Source: Ceratobasidium sp. AG-K (taxonomy: Eukaryota > Basidiomycota > Agaricomycetes > Cantharellales > Ceratobasidiaceae). From it: DNA of 64,000 nucleotides. The translations under genes were made by a program, and so were the position numbers. The notes under the pieces were generated by a model. That model saw only the letters and a program-made list of their open reading frames with translations, did no database searches and was not told the origin of the DNA. The stretch lies in NCBI GenBank assembly GCA_037039685.1, contig JAWNGF010000014.1, positions 1 to 64,000 of the forward strand, in the 5' to 3' direction. Below, in pieces: positions 56,301-64,000 of this stretch; position 1 is the stretch's first letter, and the number at the start of each line of letters is the position of its first letter.

Positions 56301-57076
56301 GACGCACATGATATCTAATCAAAAAATAAGTACGGATTGTTGAGCCCGTAGAACAAGCAGTACGTACTCCAGGATACGGCACCTCTTCTGCCGCTGCATT
56401 GCCTTTTCCCTTCCCCTGGCCGGGAGCGGACGGCGCAGACGGCGCAGAGGAGGCAGACAGCACAGAGGGGGCGGAGGGGCCAGACGGCGCAGACTGCGCA
56501 GAGGAGGCAGATGGCGCAGAGGGAGCAGATGGCGCAGCGGAGGCGGAGGGCACGGACGGCGCACCCTTGCGCGTCGTCATGGCTTTGACTACGTTTTCGA
56601 GCTCCTCCAGTGTCATGCCAGCCTCCCATCTAAGCCGCAAATCGGCGTCCGCCCCACCGTACGTGGCAGCTCTGCGTAGCAGGAATTGGACCTGGTCGGC
56701 CACGTACTTCTGGTTCTCGAGCTCGCCGTCTGGAATGAGAGTTAGTGAAAGAACACAAATGCAAGACACGGACTCACCGCCTGTACGTGTAGGTTTCACA
56801 TACTCCTTCGGAGGGCCGAACTGGAAGTTATCGGTCTGTTCGACAAGCTGAGCCTCTGCTTGTGCCTGGCTATCCTGCTGGACATTGAAGGCACGGCGCT
56901 CGCGTGCATTGCGTGCCTTGGTAGTTTCTGCGTCTGTAGAAACATTGTGAGCGCGCATATACCTCCTCGAAAAAATGCTTACCATTCTGTTCAGCACGTT
57001 TTGCCCGCGGACATGCTCGACCAGATGATGCGGCATTGATTGGAGGTGGTAGCGGGACAGCGCCCTTGCATGCCAT
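53390..57076 (-). CDS. Plavaka-associated companion protein, possibly DUF6532-like
   Basis: The start at 57076 (MACKGAVPLPPPINAASSG) is divergent from the transposase at 57524. Early exons give AETTKARNARERRAFNVQQ and a PSAPSAPSAS-type repeat region (near 56.4-56.6 kb). They are followed by a long Ser/Pro/Lys-rich exon (56222-55280) with nuclear-signal-like clusters (GPSKKKRSH, PPRKRSQH). A folded part spans 54.95-54.05 kb: CPITWPTVRLFRQCYKATML, VLSNKEIAYQLWVWATHQ, LCALRTLIKAALEQTIMRH, GNEFFAEACRDAAFDG and GPVPWRFLAFVATV with NNIIYSWRDGHYK. The layout (basic disordered region, then a helical domain with FF...FG and PxxxLAFVxTxxxNxIxxW) resembles DUF6532 proteins that often lie beside fungal transposases. 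The C-terminal exon is acidic (DDDEPEEEPEPKEEE). Function unknown; exon joins approximate. Confidence 0.5.
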
Positions 57077-57523
57077 GGTCGGGAGTGTTGTAAAATCGAA
57101 TGCAGGATATGTAAATCAAATTATCAAAGAGGAGAGACAGTGGTGGTTGTTGCGGGGGCTTGAATGTATGCCCTTGGGGATTTGTACGATCGGAGGAGGT
57201 CCCAGTGTGGGCGGGTAACAAGGCACGACTTCTTGCTGGCGACTCCATAACACTTGGGAAGGTGAATGGCTCCGTTCAATCAGGGTCGGTCGGAGGTCAG
57301 CTGGGAAAGATTATACATGTCTTAGTGCCAACTTTGAGTAAATATACACCCACAATTGATTGGCCCGGTGAGTGGCGACGGAGTCGGGAAAGGAAAGGTC
57401 AACTGATGCATAGAATTGCCGGTGACGCCACAGTGCCGAGAAATTTTGACGAGAGCAATGAGAGAAACCCACGAGAGAGACCTATGAGAGAGACACACGA
57501 GAGAGACACACGAGAGACCCACA
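57077..57523. promoter_or_regulatory. Divergent region between companion gene and transposase
   Basis: 447 bases. Just before the transposase start, 57447-57530 holds a purine-rich run of imperfect ACACGAGAGAG and CCYAYGAGAGAG units (six to seven copies), which could be subterminal transposase-binding repeats or a simple repeat. Confidence 0.45.
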
Positions 57524-60492
57524 ATGGCTGGTTATACTTGTGAGTTCTGCGATGCGACATTCGGCGAACAAAAATTCTTCCTGAAGCATTATATACGTCG
57601 CCCGCAGTGTCAGTCTGCACACGAGCAGCGACTCCAGCGCTTGGTGGACAATGCGCGCCACAATCTAGAGAACGGCGGACGCGCTTCTCCGGCACTTGAG
57701 CATGTATGTTTGCGAGCCATGTTAGCCAGGGAATTTGGGAGCTAATGGAGAGCAGGGAGGGGAGCACCGTGGCCGAGTGCCGATCGATGCAATGCGAATG
57801 GGCCTGGACGAGGAGATGGTGGGCGAAGCAATGGATGACGAACACGACCGTGCTCGCAAGGGGGGCGCCAACCCAATACGTAACAACAATCACTTTGGTC
57901 CGCACCTCGAGCAGGAGCCCCCTGGCGTGGCGGAGCAGCCACAAGAGCTGGTCGAACCCCTGCCAGACGCCTCGAAATTTGAGCGACGCAGACACCACGG
58001 TTATGCTAGCATCGAGGTTCATAAGACTGCGGCGCGCGTTGTCCGTTGGGAGTTCATTGACGAAGAGCACAAGATGGGACCGGCTGCGATTCTCCGTCAG
58101 CGGGAATGGTTTAAACTGGGCGAGTGGCTCGCCAGCTTGGCGATCAGTGACAGCAAGCGAGCCCAGTACTTTGAGATGCAAAGGGTGAGTCCATTGGGCC
58201 TAATAACTTAGTCGGTCAACGCTCAATCGTTTCAATTTCGCTCAGCACACAGATAACTCACCGTGGAAGACGTTTCGGGATTTCAAACGATTGACCGACA
58301 CAATGAAGCGCGGACCAGAGTGGATCGAAGACTCCATCATGATCACGACAGACGAAGGGAGTGAGACTTTTCTCCTCCCGAGGCGTTGTCCATTGGCGAT
58401 CGTCAGACATTTGATCGGGCAAACACGCCTGCGCGACCACATCGTCTATGCACCTGAAGAACACACGACGACCACATTTGATGGTCGGAGAATCCGAGTT
58501 TGGAGCGAGATGTGGACTGGTCAGTGGTGGTGGAGACTACAGGTGAGCAAAACGTACCACCAATGTGCGAAAGTTCGTTGAACACGCAAACAGGGAATGC
58601 TCAAAGAGGGGGTGACCATTGCGCCGTTCATCGTGGCGACCGACAAGACAAACCTGACCAAGCTAAGCGGCAGTCAGGTGGCTTGGCCAGTCTATGGGAG
58701 TATCGGAAACATTCGCAAGGCCGTTAGGCGCCGACCGAGCGAGCACGCCATGATGCTAGTCGGATTTTTGCCGGTCGCAAAGCTCATGTGGATTACGAAC
58801 GAGAAGGAGCGGCGCCAAAAAAAACAAGAGCTTTTCCATGCCGCGATGGCAAAAATACTAGAATCGTTGAAAAACGTCCCAGAGGAGGGGGTGGAGATGC
58901 GTTGTGCCGATGGGGGAGTCCGGAACGTCGTGCCACCGATCGCCGTGCATATTGCCGACTGGCCCAAACAATGCAAGGCCGGCTGCACAATGCTCTCGCG
59001 ATGCCCAGTCTGTATATCCCTATTCCAAGAGCGTGGCAATCTCGGTCCCGCCTCTCTCCTTCGCACGAACTCGCAGATGCTCCGGGGGATTCGGCTTGTA
59101 CGTCAGGGGCATGTCACTACACAGGTCGGGCTTGGCTTGCGAGCGGTAACTCCATACTGGTTTGATCATCCCTGGGCCAACGGACCCGCCAGTATCCAAC
59201 CCGACCTCCTTCATCAGGTGTGGAAGGGCGTATATCTAGTCCACTTATTCCACTGGTGGAGGAAAATACTTGGTGATTCAAAACTCGACGCGCGATATAA
59301 AGGCTTACCTAGGCACCCCGGGCATCAACATTTCAGCGAGGGCATCTCCCCAATTGCACAATGGACAGGAAACGAGGCTCGTGCAACCGCCCACGCGTTT
59401 CTACCAATAGTTGCGGGTGAGACAAACTGGAGGGCAGTGCGCGCAACGCGTGGAATCATGGATTTTGCCTACCAGGCGCGACAACCTCAGCTGGATGACG
59501 ACGATCTTCGTGACCTTGCGGCCGACCTGAAGGAGTTTCACGACTATAAGATGACATTTCGCAAGAAGGGCGCGCAGACCTCACCGTTCAAGTTCAATGG
59601 TATTTCCAAACTCCACTCCCTTCGACACTACCCGCATCTCGTCCAGGAGATGGGGACGCCCGATAACTTTAGCACTGAAACCCCGGAGCGCCTACATAAG
59701 GATTTCGTCAAGGAACCCTATGAGCAAACCAGCCATGTCGAGCTGTTGATGCAAATTGCCGCTCACCTTGAGGAATGCGAAGCCTGGGCGTTCTTGCGGG
59801 CAGAACTAGAGGAGATTGAGGAAATCGAAAAGAAGCGGCGTCGCGCGCGAGCGGAAGAAGAGCCTATAGACAACACCAGTGTTGTGGCCGCCATTGATGA
59901 ACATCATGACGAGGGCGATGAGGAGTATGGCGATGAGGGAGAGTGTGCCGATGGTCGAGTTGGAACTAATCATGGACTCTGGGTATTGTCGAAGAACGGT
60001 GCCGAACCTCAAGGCGAGGCACAAGGAGCGTTGCCGATTAGAACAAAAGAGCAAGAGGTTTACCAATTCAAGCCAAGGATCACTTGGGCGCTTAGACCGA
60101 CTCTTCCACGGATCCAGGGTACTGCAATCATTGAACACTGTGATTGTCTTTTTCTCGACCTTGTCGTCGCCTTCGTCAGCAATGTGGACGCGAATCTTGG
60201 CTTCAAGCTCAACGAAGAATGTTATTTCGGCGTATGGACTCGTATTGCTCTGATTCACGACTACCTCCCTTTCGCGCCTCTCGTCGGACAACATGTCGAG
60301 GCTGTTCGAGCATCCCCAACCTACTACAACTCGCACCATCATGTCACCCGCCCTGCGTTTTTCGATACAGTTTTGTTGGACGAGTTCCCCGAATGGCAAG
60401 GTTTACTCCATATGTCCTTTTTATTTGTCGTTTTGTTGTTTTGTCTAATGCTGACCACTGGACAGGCTACTGCGCAGCCCAAGTTTGTTTAA
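57524..60492 (+). CDS. Plavaka-type (CACTA-related) transposase
   Basis: The start at 57524 gives MAGYTCEFCDATFGEQKFFL followed by KHYIRRPQC, a zinc-finger-like N terminus. Introns near 57703-57755, 58185-58245 and 58542-58593 connect to the main exon, 58594-60492. Diagnostic stretches are EGVTIAPFIVATDKTNLTKL (first catalytic Asp), GSQVAWPVYGSIGNIRKAVR, HAMMLVGFLPVAKLMW, CKAGCTMLSRCPVC, SIQPDLLHQVWKGVYLVHLF (second Asp) and NFSTETPERLHKDFVKEPYE (Glu). The ATDKTxLTxxxG and AWPVYxxIGNIxKxxRRxPS motifs are characteristic of Plavaka transposases of Basidiomycota. A Glu/Arg coiled segment and acidic stretch follow (LEEIEEIEKKRRRARAEEE). No stop interrupts the main exon, so the gene looks intact. 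A last intron near 60404-60467 may give a different C terminus. Confidence 0.85.
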
Positions 60493-61476
60493 TCTTCAAG
60501 CTCCCCTCTTTCTGTCAAGATGCCTTTCCCGAGCCACTTGTTTTGGTCGAGCTGTTCAACCGCTTCGACCCCAGTCTTTCCCCTGTTCATCAACTACCTA
60601 CCATCACCCCTAAGCTCCATCGGGGCCAATGTGTGCGACGGATTGTACCAGTTTCACAAATCGCGGCTACTTGTCAACTCGTCGCGAATTACCCACTTCT
60701 AGACCCAGCTTTTCGAATTACGCGCAACTCGGATCTCCTCTCAGTTGCGCCTCGTTTCTTCTTTTCTCGACACTCGTCCTATTATATCTTCTCTGTCATG
60801 GACCATTAGCGTCGTCTATTGTGGCGACCACACTGAGTTTGATTGGTGAGTCTACCTCATGCAACGATTGGTCTGAGGGGTCTCATTGCTTATTCGATTT
60901 CATTGCAGCCTGACTCTCAGCGTTGCCCCATTTCCTCCTGCCTTCTGTATTCCTCACGTTTCCATTCCGTTGTCTGACGTGGGGTGCCCTGATAGCGACC
61001 GCCCCTAAAGAAGGCGTTTCCACCTGGGATATTAGCGACGGCCCGCCAACTTCATGGTCGAATATTGGTGGGTGTCGTAGCTTACGCCCCGGGGGAGATA
61101 TGATAAAGCACGAGAGGGAAAAATTCTACCACCCCCAGTTGATACCTCACCCCTCCCGGAGGATATATGCGTGCTCCACCCCTGGCGCGGCCTTAAGCAT
61201 CAGTCTGCGGTACTGGGTGACGGCAGTTTCATGTACAAATAAGGCTTGGAATTGGGTATTGCCATGGATAGGAGCATACTGCAGTGCAGGTAGGGCTGGT
61301 ATGTCGGTTTTTGTGCCCAAGGATCTTGTATATATATTAGCCCTAATATGTTATGTATATACAGCCTAGCTCTAGCGTTACATGTGCTCGGTGAGTTAGC
61401 AACGGTCGGTGAATGTTACGTTACATCCGGCGAGTTAGCGACTAGCGACGGCTTCACGTTACGTTACCTGTTGCTA
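60493..61476. other. Unassigned DNA downstream of the transposase
   Basis: Contains several weak frames and splice-like signals. GTTACGTTAC and GGCGAGTTAGCGAC blocks at 61375-61465 form short direct repeats. No gene recognised, and I did not find the Plavaka right end. Confidence 0.35.
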
Positions 61477-61605
61477 CAGTAGACTTCCGCTACATGCTCG
61501 CGGACGGGCCCCCGATTCCCTAGGCACAATCTGCAGATCCCTATGGGTTGCCTAGCAAGATGGTTGTTATGCGAGCGAGCGATAACACTGCCTGGAAGTC
61601 TACTG
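61477..61605. mobile_element. 129-base MITE with TA target duplication
   Basis: Ends are CAGTAGACTTCC and, inverted, CAGTAGACTTCC, with TA at 61475-61476 and 61606-61607. Subterminal GCTCGC/GCGAGC blocks are also inverted. CAGT ends and TA duplication indicate a Tc1/mariner-type family, different from the pogo-like element here, whose ends are CAGTYGAATCCC. Confidence 0.8.
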
Positions 61606-61719
61606 TATACATATGATGCGTACAGTGCGCCAAGCTTATGGAGTTCGAGACGGATCATGGAATTCTCACTATTGGCAAAGTGGTTTGCTTGGTCGTTCCA
61701 TGGGTCGCGGGTCCTCATC

Positions 61720-63328
61720 TAGACCATCGAGCCTTACCGGCTTTCCAACCGCGCGTTTGATCGCAAGTACCGTGTTGACGTTCTAGAGGCGGGCAGCGGC
61801 TTTTCGCCTGGCACACTCCAAGTTGGCCTTGATGGCACTTTGCCCGAGTTGCAGTACAAGCTCAACAGCGATTTTGCGCAGCTCCAACACAACCACAAGA
61901 CTCTCCGCAAGTTCATCTTCAGGACCACCGATCCCAACCAGCCCCATTACCTCCCCATGAACCTCCGTCGTATTATCCAAAACGCCCAGCAGATTTTCCA
62001 TATCAACTGACGCAAGCCGAGCGATCTCGAGCCCGCGTACATCATGGACGAGGTGTCCGCTTTGGTCAGCCGGCTGGTCATCGTACGCGGAGAGGACCTG
62101 ATTAGTATTGAGGCCCAAACGCAACGCCACGATGCTTTTCACCATGCACCTTTGGTTTACGTTTGCGACCCGTCCCGTCCTCAAAGAGCTCCGCTTGACC
62201 CGCCAGGCGTTTGACTGGATCATTGGTGAAATCGAGACCAAGTTCAACGCGTCGGTCGTCAACCCTGGCGAGATGTGTGGCACCCTTGCTGCCCAGTCTA
62301 TTGGAGAGCCCGCGACGCAGATGACGCTCAATACTTTCCATTATGCTGGTGTGTCCAGTAAGAACGTCACTCTCGGTGTGCCCCGTTTGAAGGAAATCAT
62401 CAACGTCGCGACCAACATCAAGACACCCTCGCTCACCGTCTACCTCGAGGAGGAGTACGCAAAGGACAAGCATCTGGCCAAGGCCATCCAGACCGAGCTC
62501 GCACACACTACCCTCCGTACCATCACCGCCGCGACCGAAATCATTTACGACCCCGACCCAACCAATACCATCATTGACGAGGATCGTGATTTCGTCGAGA
62601 CTTTCTTTGCCATTCCCGATGACAACAATGAGCGTACCCTCTCTCAGCAGTCCCCTTGGGTCCTTCGTATCGAGCTTGACCGTGCCAAGGTCCTTGACAA
62701 GAAGCTCGATATGGCGTACATTGCCGATTGCATTGAACAGGCGTTTTACCCTGACATGAAGGTCATTCCCTCCGACGACAACTCCGAGAAGCTTATTCCC
62801 CGCTGCTGTCCAATCGTCCTGAGCGACAAGGATGACAAAGCACTTGATAACACGGAAGAGGATATCTTTATTTGCCAGATCGAACACAACATGCTGGACT
62901 CGGTGACGTTGCGTGGTATCAAAAACATTCGCCGAGTATTCATGGTCGAGCACGACAAGCCGATGATCGATGCCGCTGGTGAACTGCAGCCCTGTGCTCA
63001 GCACGAGTGGGTCCTCGAAACCGATGGCGTGAATCTCAAGAACGTCCTCAGCGTTGACCACGTCGACTTTTCCCGCACCTACTCAAACAAATGCCCCGAA
63101 ATCTTCGAGGTCCTGGGTATCGAGGCTGCACGTGCGGCGCTCCTTCGAGAGTTGCGTGGTGTTATTGAGTTCGATGGTTCATACGTCAACTATAGGCACT
63201 TGGCGCTCCTCTGCGATCTCATGACAAATCGGGGTACTGTGATCCTTGTCAAGAATCCAAACGAAGGCTTTGCAGCCGAATACGCACGGGTGTGCGAGCG
63301 ACGCGGTGGCGAGTGGCGACTCACGTGA
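61720..63328 (+). pseudogene. RPB1: Fragment of RNA polymerase II largest subunit
   Basis: The first part reads in one frame: YRLSNRAFDRKYRVDVLEAG, PGTLQVGLDGTLPELQ, NLRRIIQNAQQIFHIN, then an in-frame TGA and RKPSDLEPAYIMDEVSAL. Near 62112 the frame shifts and continues as [76 protein letters not shown] and then conserved sequence to [16 protein letters not shown], after which it departs from RPB1 into an unrelated tail (stop at 63328). This is the Rpb1 region around the trigger loop. The N-terminal clamp/funnel parts and the CTD heptads are absent. With a nonsense codon, a frameshift and both ends missing it cannot be the functional subunit. It lies downstream of the Plavaka transposase and has no visible introns, suggesting capture or retrocopying. 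Confidence 0.85.
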
Positions 63329-64000
63329 GAGTGGCGGTGCTGCTGCTGTTGCCACCAACCTGTGCAACGGGTCACGTCAGCCTCTCAAATTGTTGCGCAA
63401 AACCTGTCGACTTGGGTCATCAGCTAGCACCGCGACTCGGGTAGCTCCTTGTTACCCTCCGTTTTTCCCTCTTTCGACGCTCATCTCATCACGTCTGACC
63501 GCCACCATGGAGTTGTGTTGGTGAGTCCACCCGGCACAGCGGTTGGCCCATCGATCTAACCATTCCTTTGGTTCCACAGGCTGATTCGTGCGTGCTATTC
63601 TGCCATTACACCGCCCATCGCCTCTTCTGTCCTACCCTGTCTGTTGCCAGACAACGCAACTGAGCCCTCGTTGGCATGGTGAGTCACAACTGATTGATTA
63701 TCACACGTCCAAGACCGACTAATTCTTGCAGGCCCTCTCATGGTGTTGTCCACCTAACCCCTTGGTCTCTGAACTCGACTCCCGACTCACGCCCAGCCCC
63801 TTGTGCCCGCTAGCAGGGTGCCATGAGGTGGTTTCACAACCTGATGACGGTCGTCACAACGGGATCCCACCACGTCGACCTCGACGTCCGGCCTTTGTCC
63901 TGACCTGTGCACCCCCCCCCCCCCCACCGCACTTGCCCCTCTTGTTGCACGCCACCAAGGCCTCGCCCGTGCTGGGCTCACCACGTCACAAGCGCCAACG
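63329..64000. other. Unassigned DNA to the window end
   Basis: Several GTGAGT...CAG-like pairs delimit very short frames, similar in style to 60.8-60.9 kb. A run of 14 C lies at 63912-63925. No gene recognised. Confidence 0.35.

Noticed and set aside
57524..60492. KDZ (Kyakuja-Dileera-Zisupton) transposase
   Set aside because: The ATDKTNLT and AWPVYGSIGNIRK motifs fit Plavaka better, and I saw no KDZ signature.
62102..63061. 319-codon minus-strand frame
   Set aside because: Antisense of the conserved RPB1 fragment, whose plus-strand motifs are unmistakable.

Overview
The window reads as nuclear DNA of an agaricomycete fungus. Genes are split by many 45-60 base introns with GTRNGT/YAG ends, including exons of 5 and 7 bases, and the window carries families expanded in that class: a Plavaka-type transposase, a DUF6535 protein, TKL-like kinases and type-B carboxylesterases. 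The mix resembles Rhizoctonia/Ceratobasidiaceae, but I infer this from gene content and did not test it.

Layout. Positions 1-20 kb are an accessory island of small, intron-rich, often decayed genes with a chromatin theme. They are a TET/JBP-like 2-oxoglutarate dioxygenase (2.5-4.5 kb), two copies of a divergent RING-finger pair (5.3-6.7 and 7.5-8.5 kb), a Sir2-like/PHD fusion (8.9-11.8 kb), a second PHD protein with the same C-terminal module (13.3-15.0 kb), and a divergent pair of genes sharing a domain like the DNMT1 replication-foci domain (15.2-19.3 kb). Positions 19.5-22.3 kb are repeat DNA: a foldback element, about 14 copies of an 84-base minisatellite, and a 62-base palindrome.

Positions 22.5-49 kb are mostly ordinary genes: an Hsp20-like protein, two tandem carboxylesterases (one clearly dead), a MATE-like transporter, BOL2/FRA2, a Ser/Pro-rich protein, a tandem-kinase gene and mitochondrial ClpX. 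Two apparently identical 2,151-base pogo-like transposons, 8,015 bases apart, lie among them. Positions 49-64 kb are again transposon-rich: a 621-base MITE, a DUF6535 gene, a Plavaka element with a divergent companion gene, a 129-base TA-flanked MITE, and a frameshifted fragment of the RNA polymerase II largest subunit.

How the parts fit. ClpX (mitochondrial protein unfolding) and BOL2 (iron-sulfur trafficking), with the Hsp20 gene, are host housekeeping or stress genes, and each has a CACGTG box just upstream. The 1-20 kb island is the most unusual part: readers, erasers and ubiquitin-ligase-like folds sit together, in duplicated divergent pairs, next to repeats. It may be a decaying mobile or selfish locus, but I found no transposase, integrase or terminal repeats that would prove mobility. 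Several genes in different parts of the window carry stops that a single C-to-T change would explain, consistent with methylation-linked mutation. Exon coordinates were read by eye and are approximate unless stated.
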